NCBI RefSeq assembly: GCF_006538345.1
Contig: NZ_BJKL01000008.1
Span: forward strand, 157,767 to 221,766
Length of the DNA: 64,000 bases
From: Alteromonas sp. KUL49
GTDB taxonomy: Bacteria > Pseudomonadota > Gammaproteobacteria > Enterobacterales > Alteromonadaceae
Direction: 5' to 3'
Below are positions 44,109 to 50,603 of this stretch, in pieces. Position 1 is the first letter of the stretch. Each line of letters opens with the position of its first letter. A program made the translations under genes and the position numbers. Below the pieces are notes generated by a model. It saw nothing but the letters and a program-made list of their open reading frames with translations. It did no database searches and had not been told where the DNA came from.

Positions 44109-44140
44109 CTGCATCCGCCCGAAGTGAGCTTCGGGGGATA
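44109..44140. repeat. dyad-containing repeat copy 1, before the left late arm
   Basis: CCCGAAG-TGAG-CTTCGGG (44118-44135) is a perfect seven-base dyad, 36 bases upstream of the protease start. The surrounding 30 bases align with 59,803-59,833, which lies before the right late arm, in the same orientation: both share CGCCCGA, GT and GCTTCGGG, plus CT-CAT at the left edge. A shared activator site or a regulatory hairpin is possible. Confidence 0.6.
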
Positions 44141-44224
44141 TCGCAGGGGGATTATTAATACGCTAACAACGCTGTGAGAGAAGTGCAACTGCGTTTTCTA
44201 ACAGTATGTAAATGTGTTCCCTTT

Positions 44225-44248
44225 GCCCTGTTTACACAGGGCTTTTTT
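44225..44248 (+). terminator. intrinsic terminator at the start of the cargo island
   Basis: GCCCTG-TTTACA-CAGGGC followed by TTTTTT is a compact terminator on the plus strand, 24 bases before the first cargo gene. What plus-strand transcript it ends is unclear; it may act as an attenuator or insulate the cargo gene. Confidence 0.75.
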
Positions 44249-44271
44249 AACCTGGTTAAGTGAGAAACACT

Positions 44272-44505
44272 ATGAAGCAAGTATGGGTTCTAGAACTAGC
44301 TAACGAGCATTCACACCGTTTTGGTTATGAAACACGTTTCTTCGGTGGAAGAACCGGCTCGAATATACCGTTTGTGGTGAACCAGGAGCGAGCTCTTCAC
44401 TATAAAACCGAACATGCGGCCAACAGTGTGCTAACGACCGATATGAAATTTGAAGGATGGGTGGCGAAGCGGCTTGCTTTGCCCAATGGTAAGGTTCCAG
44501 AATAA
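44272..44505 (+). CDS. hypothetical cargo protein, 77 residues
   Basis: The product from ATG 44272 begins KQVWVLELANEHSHRFGYETRFFGGR and is a small soluble basic protein with no signal or membrane segment. An in-frame GTG at 44260 would add four residues. A terminator lies before it and a strong hairpin directly after it, so it forms its own short transcript. It is convergent with the zinc-ribbon gene. I do not recognise the family. Confidence 0.6.
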   Translation: MKQVWVLELANEHSHRFGYETRFFGGRTGSNIPFVVNQERALHYKTEHAANSVLTTDMKFEGWVAKRLALPNGKVPE

Positions 44506-44530
44506 AAAGCCCGCATTAATGCAGGCTTTT
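44505..44530. terminator. bidirectional terminator between convergent cargo genes
   Basis: AAAAGCC(C)GCAT-TA-ATGC(A)GGCTTTT is an 11-pair stem with one mismatch, A tract on one side and T tract on the other. It fits a terminator for both the 77-residue protein gene (plus) and the zinc-ribbon gene (minus). Confidence 0.85.
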
Positions 44531-44535
44531 AACCA

Positions 44536-44679
44536 CTACTTTTTACACACAGGACAGTGTGGAATTACTAAACAGCGTTTACCTTTGCGAGGTCTAATTA
44601 CCTTGCCGTCACGAACTACGTGACTAACAAAGGTAACCTCACAGGTGCTTTTGCACTTTGGACAATATCCACTTGGCAT
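44536..44679 (-). CDS. zinc-ribbon microprotein, 47 residues
   Basis: A short frame with a very good ribosome site (GGAGGG, seven bases before ATG) encodes a basic 47-residue protein. It contains CPKC at residues 6-9 and CPVC near the C-terminus, plus two further cysteines, the pattern of a zinc ribbon. Phage Mu has a small zinc-finger protein, Com, that controls mom translation, but this protein does not obviously resemble it beyond the zinc pairs. It ends at the shared terminator. Role unknown; binding of RNA or DNA is plausible. Confidence 0.7.
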   Translation of the reverse strand: MPSGYCPKCKSTCEVTFVSHVVRDGKVIRPRKGKRCLVIPHCPVCKK

Positions 44680-44710
44680 AGCGTTTCCCTCCATAAGCTA
44701 CGAGAGAACC

Positions 44711-44738
44711 TTGCCTTTCAGCAGTAAAAGTCTATAAT
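44711..44738 (+). promoter_or_regulatory. sigma-70 promoter of the candidate small RNA
   Basis: TTGCCT and TATAAT are separated by 16 bases; the -10 box is a perfect consensus. No protein-coding gene follows on this strand before the terminator at 44,824-44,852. The reverse strand of this stretch may also hold the promoter of the zinc-ribbon gene. Confidence 0.6.
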
Positions 44739-44744
44739 CACAAA

Positions 44745-44852
44745 GCTTAAACATTGATTTTGACCCTTGATTATCTCTTGGTTGAAATTATCCCTAACTA
44801 GGTGGCAGCCTAGCAGGGGGCGGAAACCCTATCCCTTCGATAGGGTTTTTTT
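44745..44852 (+). ncRNA. candidate small RNA between cargo genes
   Basis: A perfect -10 box upstream and an intrinsic terminator (AAACCCTATC-CCTTC-GATAGGGTTT plus T run) frame about 108 bases with no start codon. The middle contains a smaller stem-prone element (CTAG-GTGGCAGC-CTAG). The 3' end meets the stop of the convergent ImmA-like gene. It could be a regulatory RNA of the prophage. Only sequence signals support it. Confidence 0.45.
44824..44852 (+). terminator. intrinsic terminator of the candidate small RNA
   Basis: A perfect 10-base stem with loop CCTTC is followed by a T run to 44,852. On the minus strand it also lies directly behind the ImmA-like gene, though with only three T there. 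Confidence 0.85.
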
Positions 44853-45318
44853 ATGCGATAAAATCGAAACTCATTTGCTTAGTGGTATACCCCATATACT
44901 CTAGAATCACTCTAGCAAACTCATCTGCTTGCCACTCTGCATCCTCTTCTTTCTGCGGAGCCGAAGAAGAATGGTGCAATATTGCCCTATGCGCTAAAAA
45001 TACATGTCCCATTTCATGCAGCATAACTGACAATGCCTCTTTCTCTCCCTGGCAAGCTAGTGTGTATATCGAATTGGGAACAGAAATCGTCATAGTATTG
45101 GGGTCGAAATGCCCTCTCGTTAAAAAATTCCACTCCTTATCTTCGTAGACGTTGAGCGTGACGGAGAAGTCAATTAACATCTCGAAGGACTTATCAAGAC
45201 GCTTTCTATTACGCCTATTAATGTTAAAGGCTTGTGCGACTTTCAACGCCATAAATTCAATACTCTTCTGGTCGAGGGGCTGCACTCTATTACCCCTCAA
45301 CTGGTACGGTTCACTCAT
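44851..45318 (-). CDS. ImmA/IrrE-type metallo-endopeptidase
   Basis: The 155-residue protein has the zinc motif HEMGH (101-105) with a second acidic helix EDAEWQADEFA (about 123-133), the layout of ImmA/IrrE proteases. ImmA proteins cleave a partner XRE repressor to switch mobile elements on. The gene for an XRE protein ends three bases upstream on the same strand, which makes the pair likely. It may control the cargo genes or act as a toxin-antitoxin-like or SOS-response unit; which is not visible. Confidence 0.85.
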   Translation of the reverse strand: MSEPYQLRGNRVQPLDQKSIEFMALKVAQAFNINRRNRKRLDKSFEMLIDFSVTLNVYEDKEWNFLTRGHFDPNTMTISVPNSIYTLACQGEKEALSVMLHEMGHVFLAHRAILHHSSSAPQKEEDAEWQADEFARVILEYMGYTTKQMSFDFIA

Positions 45319-45321
45319 CTT

Positions 45322-45690
45322 TTACCTCTCAGCGCTCTTATCTTTGGTGATTGATTCTAAAAACGCTGCAAACTTCTTAAGCTCTTCTGGTTTAAATGGA
45401 GAGCTCGCGAAACCCGCAACTAACATTTGTTGTTGATGTGACAGCCCACTTAATGAAACTGACTCGTTAGATACGTCTGCTAAGTCGCTTAGCTTAGGGA
45501 TTGGATGCCCTTGTTTGTTGAAAAAGTTGTTAATTTTCTCAACCCACTCCTTTGATATCTTTTTTCTGCCTGTTTCCATACCACTCAGAAAAGCTGCAGA
45601 CGTGTTAAGTTCGCTGGCCATAGTCTTTAACGTATGCGACGTATCGACCCTAGCTTTACGAACTGCTTTCCCAAACTCTGTGATTGCCAT
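45322..45690 (-). CDS. XRE-family repressor paired with the ImmA-like protease
   Basis: From ATG 45690 (GAGG five bases before) the product has 122 residues. The N-terminal helix-turn-helix reads FGKAVRKARVDTSHTLKTMASELNTSAAFLSGMETGRKKI; the rest has a helical tail with HQQQMLVAGFASSPFKPEELKKFAAFLES. A longer in-frame start at 45723 lacks a ribosome site. An AACCAA-T-TTGGTT palindrome lies 64 bases upstream and a further CAACCAAT half-site between them, probably its operators. Confidence 0.82.
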   Translation of the reverse strand: MAITEFGKAVRKARVDTSHTLKTMASELNTSAAFLSGMETGRKKISKEWVEKINNFFNKQGHPIPKLSDLADVSNESVSLSGLSHQQQMLVAGFASSPFKPEELKKFAAFLESITKDKSAER

Positions 45691-45720
45691 CTTGTCCTCT
45701 GATCTTGTCTTTTTGAACCA

Positions 45721-45766
45721 CAACCAATATACACCATGCAGGTTTTAAAATTCAACCAATTTGGTT
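45721..45766. promoter_or_regulatory. operator region of the XRE/ImmA pair
   Basis: AACCAATTTGGTT at 45,754-45,766 is a perfect 13-base palindrome, and CAACCAAT recurs at 45,721-45,728. They lie upstream of the XRE gene and before the divergent membrane-protein operon, so one repressor could control both directions. Confidence 0.55.
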
Positions 45767-45885
45767 AAATTATTTTTTGTTTGAGGTTTTTGGGAAGGTT
45801 GCCTTCAATACGCGATGACTATTGAAAGTATGATTAATCGTGTTACTTTTGTTCCTTACAAACTGTTACTTCTAAAGGTATATTC

Positions 45886-46452
45886 ATGGATGGGATCCCT
45901 TCTACCGCTTTCATTGGAATTGGCGCGATTGTCGCCGCAGTCATTACTGGCACTGTTGCATTACTTAGTGTCGTCATCGCGAAGGATCAAAAAACTTCTG
46001 AATTTCGGCAAAACTGGATTGATAGTTTGCGAATAGATGTCGCTGACTATTTAGGTTACTTTATGCAGTTGCAGGCTGTCCGTTTGAACTGCAAAGCTAC
46101 TGGCCAAAACTTTGAAGACTTCGGTGGTCCAGGACCAGAACTTTATCAAAGATTGCATGCCTTATTTATAAGAATAAATCTTAGGCTAAACCCATCTGAA
46201 CATTCTAAGCTAGCTTCAAAACTAAAAGAATTAGACCTCATCGCCGAATCAAATAATTCATTGGAGCAAGCTCAAAACGTTATTGATTTACATGCGGAAA
46301 TCATGGTTCTCACTCACGGTGTTTTAAGCGATGAGTGGAAAAGAGTAAAAAGTGGAGAAAGTTGGTACGTCTTCATCAGATACCTGATCCTTATGGTCAC
46401 CTTCCTGTTTGCAACTGTTTTTCCAGTCATATACATGAATTATGTTGGCTAA
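45886..46452 (+). CDS. membrane protein with N- and C-terminal helices, cargo
   Basis: The 188-residue protein has a hydrophobic segment at about 8-31 (FIGIGAIVAAVITGTVALLSVVI) and another at about 166-187. Between them is a soluble helical domain with KTSEFRQNWIDSLRIDVADYLGYF at its start, a motif seen in uncharacterised two-helix membrane proteins. AAAGG precedes the ATG. The next gene starts a few bases on, and both lie divergent from the XRE/ImmA pair. Function unknown; a membrane-active partner in a phage-exclusion or defence pair is a possibility. Confidence 0.7.
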   Translation: MDGIPSTAFIGIGAIVAAVITGTVALLSVVIAKDQKTSEFRQNWIDSLRIDVADYLGYFMQLQAVRLNCKATGQNFEDFGGPGPELYQRLHALFIRINLRLNPSEHSKLASKLKELDLIAESNNSLEQAQNVIDLHAEIMVLTHGVLSDEWKRVKSGESWYVFIRYLILMVTFLFATVFPVIYMNYVG

Positions 46453-46476
46453 TTATTGTGTGAGAAGCTTGGACAA

Positions 46477-47181
46477 ATGAAAAAACTAATAGACTTAGCT
46501 CATCAACAACTCGTGCTCTTGTTGAAAAAATTAATCGTTATTGTACCTCTGTTGTTTTGCACCTTAATGTTTTTGTTACCGATCATTTTTTATATTTCGA
46601 AATTTGGACTAGGACTTTGGGATGATCATCAATCTTGGGCTGAGCTTGGTTCATTTTTCTCCGGTATATACTCTCCAATTATCGCTTTGATTGCTTTAAT
46701 TATCCTCGGTGCGCAGTGGAGAGCGCAGCTCAACTATTCTAGATATCAGACTGATGTCGAAACTATAAAAATGTTTAGAGACAATATTGATTTCTACCTC
46801 TCAAAACTAGAGGAGGAACTCAAGTTTATACCCAAGAGGGATATAAGCATGTCTGAAAAGCTGAGAAATCTAAATGTACAAATGACAGCTGAGGATCTTA
46901 AAACTCAATTTACCATTGACTCGATTAAAAAGCTTAAACAAGAAAACCGCTTGGTGTTTGATCTTTGGCTGTCAATTATTCCAGAGCTAAAAGGGTTGAA
47001 TGCTATTGACTCACCCATTTTTAGTCACGCGCTAACAGCAAGTAAACTGAGACTGGCAGTTGTTTTATCTCACAAGGTCTGTGTATCGCTTGATATGTGC
47101 ACATACAGTCTTATGAAAAATGTAAAAAAAGAGGACCTATATTTTTGGGGAAGAGATTTAGATCAAAAAGACTGGACTTAG
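46477..47181 (+). CDS. putAbiC-like membrane protein
   Basis: The product from ATG 46477 has about 234 residues. Two hydrophobic segments lie near the N-terminus (about 14-44, and WAELGSFFSGIYSPIIALIALIILGAQWRAQ near 60-90), then a long helical cytoplasmic part. The second segment with FFSG-SPI-A and the following Gln/Arg resembles the 'putative phage abortive infection protein' family. An in-frame TTG at 46456 gives a few extra residues. It directly follows the other membrane protein, so they probably act together. Protection of the lysogen against other phages is a hypothesis. Confidence 0.68.
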   Translation: MKKLIDLAHQQLVLLLKKLIVIVPLLFCTLMFLLPIIFYISKFGLGLWDDHQSWAELGSFFSGIYSPIIALIALIILGAQWRAQLNYSRYQTDVETIKMFRDNIDFYLSKLEEELKFIPKRDISMSEKLRNLNVQMTAEDLKTQFTIDSIKKLKQENRLVFDLWLSIIPELKGLNAIDSPIFSHALTASKLRLAVVLSHKVCVSLDMCTYSLMKNVKKEDLYFWGRDLDQKDWT

Positions 47182-47294
47182 AAGCTGTTTTAAAACCGTT
47201 TTAAAAACGATTTACTGGCGATTTAGTTCACCCTCTAGCGTGATTATCCCAACAAAAGTAAAAATCACGCCACAGGGCGTTACAGAGCGATTTT

Positions 47295-47717
47295 CTAAAA
47301 TGACGTAAAAACGTTATCACTGGCTCTGATAACTTCACCGTTATAGCCAGTTTCTTGTAGTTCACCATTAACAAATATTGCGGGAGTGTATCCTCTGACA
47401 TAACCGCCGTAATCATTGGTAGCTTGATAGTTGAATTTATAACACCAATAACCGTAGTCGTACTTTGGGGTTACGTTATCTGAGAATTCCATATTGCTTG
47501 CGTAACACTTGAAGCTCTCTGTGATTACTAGGTTCTTTAACGAGTCGGGATCTTTTAAATACATTCTTATGAAGGGGTCGGCCAACGCAAGAACGTGAGC
47601 GTCTGAGGGCTTGGGATCATATTTTAAGTTGTTGGCCATAACAGCAACCTCTTCAGGAGTTGCCATACAACCGGTAAGAAGAACTGCTAACGCAGCGACA
47701 GGCATTAACTTAGCCAT
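47295..47717 (-). CDS. small lipoprotein, cargo
   Basis: From ATG 47717 (AAGGA eight bases before) the product has 140 residues with a lipoprotein signal ending LLTGC (lipid cysteine 17). The mature part has three more cysteines and aromatic-rich segments (YDYGYWCYKFNYQATNDYGGYVRGY), so it is probably a compact disulfide-bearing periplasmic or outer-membrane protein. Prophage lipoproteins often block receptors of competing phages; that is only an idea here. It lies convergent with the putAbiC-like gene and downstream of the next gene on the same strand. Confidence 0.7.
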   Translation of the reverse strand: MAKLMPVAALAVLLTGCMATPEEVAVMANNLKYDPKPSDAHVLALADPFIRMYLKDPDSLKNLVITESFKCYASNMEFSDNVTPKYDYGYWCYKFNYQATNDYGGYVRGYTPAIFVNGELQETGYNGEVIRASDNVFTSF

Positions 47718-47753
47718 AATCAATATCCTTATTTAAATTGAGTTTTAAAACGC

Positions 47754-48029
47754 TTAGTTTTTGGGTTTGTCTTTTATTCCGAAAAACTCAGCCATTGTCA
47801 TATCCTGTAACTCCGGCAATGCTTCAACACACAGACCAATAAAATCCGCACCAGGATTAGCACGGTTTTTATTAATACGGTTCATGAATGTCTGTACTTC
47901 TTTTTGCGAACCTTCGCGTTTGTATACCAAGCGAAACAATGCAGCCCCTTTTCTGTCGCGTTTGATCATCTCACACGCTCTAACCGCATATTTTTTCTGT
48001 TCGGTCTTCTTAGGCACTTTATTGTTCAC
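47754..48029 (-). CDS. small XRE-like regulator of the divergent pair
   Basis: The 91-residue basic protein has a helix-turn-helix-like C-terminal half (GSQKEVQTFMNRINKNRANPGADFIGLCVEALPELQDMTMAEFFGI), which follows the XRE pattern of a recognition region, then a helix and MxxFF. It is divergent from the GTG-started XRE gene, with three palindromic operators between them. It could be a Cro-like partner of that protein. The match to XRE is clear in pattern but weak in residues. Confidence 0.65.
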   Translation of the reverse strand: MNNKVPKKTEQKKYAVRACEMIKRDRKGAALFRLVYKREGSQKEVQTFMNRINKNRANPGADFIGLCVEALPELQDMTMAEFFGIKDKPKN

Positions 48030-48070
48030 GTATACAAAACTCCAGCTACATTACATTGCACAAAATTAAA

Positions 48071-48129
48071 TATCAAAAATGATATATAAATCATCAACTT
48101 TGATTAAATTAATTATCAAAGATGATAAT
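48071..48129. promoter_or_regulatory. three palindromic operators between divergent regulators
   Basis: Three dyads occur in 59 bases: TATCA-AAAA-TGATA (48,071-48,084), ATCAA-CT-TTGAT (48,093-48,104) and ATTATCA-AAGA-TGATAAT (48,112-48,129). All share ATCA/TGAT arms and a spacing of about 20 bases, like the operator arrays of lambdoid switches. They lie midway between the two divergent regulator genes. Confidence 0.75.
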
Positions 48130-48218
48130 TACACTATAGTTTAATTTCGATGCATGTAAAATATGCGTTGTACGATTTTAATACAGCGCAAAATGTGGTT
48201 TAGTAATTAAGCGGTTTA

Positions 48219-48539
48219 GTGAGAGAAAAGCGTAGTTATCTGCACTCGCTAGATGCGAACAAAAGGATTGATGCAGTAATGGCAAAGTTAGGACTTGAAT
48301 TCGACGGTAGCGAGCTTAAAAAGCTTCGAACGGATGCGAAACTTACTCAGGAAGAAATGGCTGAATTACTCGGGCTAAGCCGTATCACGATTGTGAAAAT
48401 AGAAAAAAATAACCCTTCCACAATGAAAGCACTCAGCTGGAAAACGATCACTGAGTGGCAAGCGCTATGTCTAGACCGCGTAGGTGAAGAGCGTAAGCGT
48501 TCGTTTAAACAATACTTAAAACGAATACTTCACTTATGA
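48219..48539 (+). CDS. XRE-family regulator coupled to a membrane protein
   Basis: The 106-residue protein appears to start at GTG 48219. It has a classical helix-turn-helix (ELKKLRTDAKLTQEEMAELLGLSRITIVKIEKNN, about 31-65) and a basic C-terminus. Its stop overlaps the start of the membrane-protein gene (ATGA), so the two are made together. With the divergent small regulator and three operators it forms a switch that probably controls the membrane protein. An ATG 20 codons later is possible but would leave the N-terminal helix out. Confidence 0.78.
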   Translation: MREKRSYLHSLDANKRIDAVMAKLGLEFDGSELKKLRTDAKLTQEEMAELLGLSRITIVKIEKNNPSTMKALSWKTITEWQALCLDRVGEERKRSFKQYLKRILHL

Positions 48540-49243
48540 TTGTTAAAGCTTACCTTCCTAGATTACTTAAAATAAGCGCATTTTCATTTTGTGCTGCGCT
48601 AGGAATATTAAGCTACGACAAGCCTGTTTTTTTCTCTCTCGTTCAAATTGCTACCCTTGTTACGTTAACCATCATCTGCTTTAGAAACATCAATATTACT
48701 GGTGTTTGCATAATACTTCTGTTCACTCAGTTCGCCATAGATAGCTTTTTCACACTGATGCAAAACAATCTTGCTTATAAGCTAATTGCTTATGGCATAA
48801 CAGCTTACGTGCTGTATTACTTATCTGGAGACATCGTACAGCGCATTGTAGTTGCGTTCTTTGTGGCAACTTCATGCGCTGAAGTATATTGGGCCGTCAC
48901 CAGTTACAACGCACCAAACGTTTTCTTTTACTTCTATAAAGCAGCAATCTACATGCTGTGCCGGTTCTTACTATTCTATCGCGCCCATTTCACAACGCTA
49001 AAGCTAAAACGTCGTGCCAAGGTAACTCTGCTTGATAACCATCTGGTTAAGCTTCACGGCCACGTTGCGCTATTACAGTGCGCTATGATCCTCGAATACC
49101 TGATACGCCATTTAACACCGCTTCAGCCGCTACTCGTATATTCTATTTATGAGTATGTGATGCATGCATATGCGTTGGTTGTCTTGTGGTATGTTATTAG
49201 CGACTGCATCAACGACAAAGCAAGAAGAATACTTCAAGCATAA
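48536..49243 (+). CDS. polytopic membrane protein, cargo
   Basis: The 235-residue protein has about six or seven hydrophobic segments (LLKISAFSFCAALGILSY, FSLVQIATLVTLTIICF, ITGVCIILLFTQFAI, LIAYGITAYVLYYL, IVVAFFVATSCAEVYWAV and two later). It is not recognised. It overlaps the XRE gene upstream by four bases, and about 80 bases separate it from the next gene. A membrane effector held in check by the linked regulator is one reading; a simple superinfection-exclusion protein is another. Confidence 0.65.
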   Translation: MIVKAYLPRLLKISAFSFCAALGILSYDKPVFFSLVQIATLVTLTIICFRNINITGVCIILLFTQFAIDSFFTLMQNNLAYKLIAYGITAYVLYYLSGDIVQRIVVAFFVATSCAEVYWAVTSYNAPNVFFYFYKAAIYMLCRFLLFYRAHFTTLKLKRRAKVTLLDNHLVKLHGHVALLQCAMILEYLIRHLTPLQPLLVYSIYEYVMHAYALVVLWYVISDCINDKARRILQA

Positions 49244-49277
49244 AGCTTCCCCCTTATACTTTTGTCTACTCCGTCGA

Positions 49278-49310
49278 TAATTAAATTGGATGTTTCATCC
49301 AACTTAATTA
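49278..49310 (+). promoter_or_regulatory. hairpin in the leader of the small exported protein
   Basis: TAATTAA-A-TTGGAT and ATCCAA-C-TTAATTA can pair around GTTTC, with one mismatch, 18 bases before the ATG and just before its ribosome site (CGGAG). It may be an operator or an mRNA leader structure that sets expression. Confidence 0.5.
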
Positions 49311-49328
49311 ACTACGGAGAAAGTAAAA

Positions 49329-49676
49329 ATGAAAAAGGTATTTTTAGCTGTATGTATGTTATGTGTGAGTGCGTTTTCCACGCTAACATTTGCTTCCAAC
49401 GAAGAAGTACTCACCACTGAAGTTATTGAGGCCGTTGAAGTAGAGCAAGCCATTGAACTCGCAACTAACGGTACAAAAACAGATCCCAAAGACAAATCAA
49501 AGAGCACTACCTCCAGCAAGTCACTACTACCCAACTCATTTAAAATACTACTGGCAACCAATGGAACAAAGACGCCACCGAAGAAACCACCAACAACTAA
49601 TACCTCAAGGCCGATTGTGCTTCCTTGGATAATCACCTTACAAAGTGACGACAGCACCTTAAGTCGAGCAGCTTAG
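49329..49676 (+). CDS. small exported repeat protein, cargo
   Basis: The 115-residue protein has a signal peptide (KKVFLAVCMLCVSAFSTLTFAS). The mature part has an acidic stretch (EEVLTTEVIEAVEVEQAIE) and then two copies of LATNGTKT-PK spaced 34 residues apart, within a Lys/Ser/Thr/Pro-rich tail. No family is recognised. A hairpin leader precedes it and a strong terminator follows it, so it is a separate transcript. It may be periplasmic or surface-exposed. Confidence 0.65.
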   Translation: MKKVFLAVCMLCVSAFSTLTFASNEEVLTTEVIEAVEVEQAIELATNGTKTDPKDKSKSTTSSKSLLPNSFKILLATNGTKTPPKKPPTTNTSRPIVLPWIITLQSDDSTLSRAA

Positions 49677-49704
49677 TTAACACACACTTTAATACATATA
49701 AAAC

Positions 49705-49730
49705 AAAAGCTGGCTTATGCCAGCTTTTTT
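49705..49730 (+). terminator. intrinsic terminator after the exported protein gene
   Basis: AAAAGCTGGC-TTAT-GCCAGCTTTT is a perfect 10-base stem followed by more T. It closes the cargo island on the plus strand. Confidence 0.9.
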
Positions 49731-49856
49731 GTTTTCAATTCTTCTTAATGCAAAAGAATTATAAAAAAATGCAAAATGTAAATTTGAAGATACAGACATT
49801 GATTAACTGCGGCACTACGATAACGACTCTTTAGACTAAAGTATGAAGGAATATAT

Positions 49857-50066
49857 ATGTTATCTAAGCAAATCATTGTAAAAGCCAACCTAGCTAGGAA
49901 TATTTTGGAAAATATGCTTTTCAACACTCCTCACGATAAAGAGATAGTTCTTACCGATCAAGATAAGCAAGACTTGACACTAGTATTGCGAAGTTGCGAA
50001 GAGCTTGCCGACTTGGGGAAAACGGTTGAAGAAATGGTTCAAGAGACCGTTTCAGCAATACGTTGA
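49857..50066 (+). CDS. small helical phage protein, 69 residues
   Basis: The product (LSKQIIVKANLARNILENMLFNTPHDKEIVLTDQDK...) is acidic and helical with no signal peptide or cysteine. GAAGGA seven bases before the ATG supports translation. It is convergent with the immunity repressor gene, 32 bases apart. It may belong to the immunity region or to the cargo island. Function unknown. Confidence 0.6.
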   Translation: MLSKQIIVKANLARNILENMLFNTPHDKEIVLTDQDKQDLTLVLRSCEELADLGKTVEEMVQETVSAIR

Positions 50067-50098
50067 ATTCTATTTGCTGCTCCTATTAGGAGCAGCGC

Positions 50099-50476
50099 CT
50101 AAATACCAGCAGATGCTATGATTTCAATCACATCTTTCAGATGTTCATCCGTAAAAAGTGCACCCTCTACATCGTCACAATCTTTTTTAATTAGCATTTT
50201 GATTAATTGAGCTTTTTGTTTAGCAGCCAAAACAGTATTTGACTCTTCAACTTTAAGTATTAATTCAACAATACGATCTAAGTTATATGACCGCTTACCA
50301 GTAACTACGTACTGAATATCGAAATCTAGCTCCGCCAACAGGCTTAATTTGTCTGAAGGAATAGGAGAACCGCCCTCCCAGCGAGTATAGGTTGCCCTAC
50401 TGACATCGATACTCGCCTGCACATGAGCAGCGCTTAGCCCCAACCTTTTCCGCTCTTTCTGCAAAAAATTACTCAT
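50099..50476 (-). CDS. prophage repressor, XRE type
   Basis: The 125-residue protein has an N-terminal helix-turn-helix (KERKRLGLSAAHVQASIDVSRATYTRWEGGSPIPSDKLSLLAEL) and a helical C-terminal part (LDRIVELILKVEESNTVLAAKQKAQLIKMLIKK), probably for oligomerisation. It is divergent from the Ner-like gene that opens the early transposition operon, which is the place of the Mu c repressor. It is therefore the best candidate for the immunity repressor, more so than the XRE proteins in the cargo island. Confidence 0.82.
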   Translation of the reverse strand: MSNFLQKERKRLGLSAAHVQASIDVSRATYTRWEGGSPIPSDKLSLLAELDFDIQYVVTGKRSYNLDRIVELILKVEESNTVLAAKQKAQLIKMLIKKDCDDVEGALFTDEHLKDVIEIIASAGI

Positions 50477-50491
50477 TATTTAGCCCAAAAC

Positions 50492-50524
50492 ATATTGACA
50501 GCATCAAATATGAGCACTAACCTA
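50492..50524 (+). promoter_or_regulatory. early promoter and overlapping operator
   Basis: TTGACA (50,496-50,501), a 17-base spacer and TAACCT (50,519-50,524) fit a sigma-70 promoter toward the Ner-like gene. CATATTGA-CAGCA-TCAAATATG (50,492-50,513) is an imperfect dyad that covers the -35 box, a good site for the repressor. A further CATATGA half-site follows at 50,528. Confidence 0.6.
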
Positions 50525-50603
50525 AACATATGACTCACTCCTAAGTCTTTTTGCTCACCGACCAAGACGAAACAAAAAGATGAAACACAAAGGTAAATTT
50601 ACT

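Noticed and set aside
44745..44852. tRNA-like gene between the cargo genes
   Set aside because: The hairpins do not form a cloverleaf, there is no T-loop consensus, and the 3' hairpin with T run is a terminator.
50099..50476. Serine-type integrase or tyrosine recombinase near the repressor
   Set aside because: No recombinase gene is present; integration is explained by the MuA and MuB homologues.
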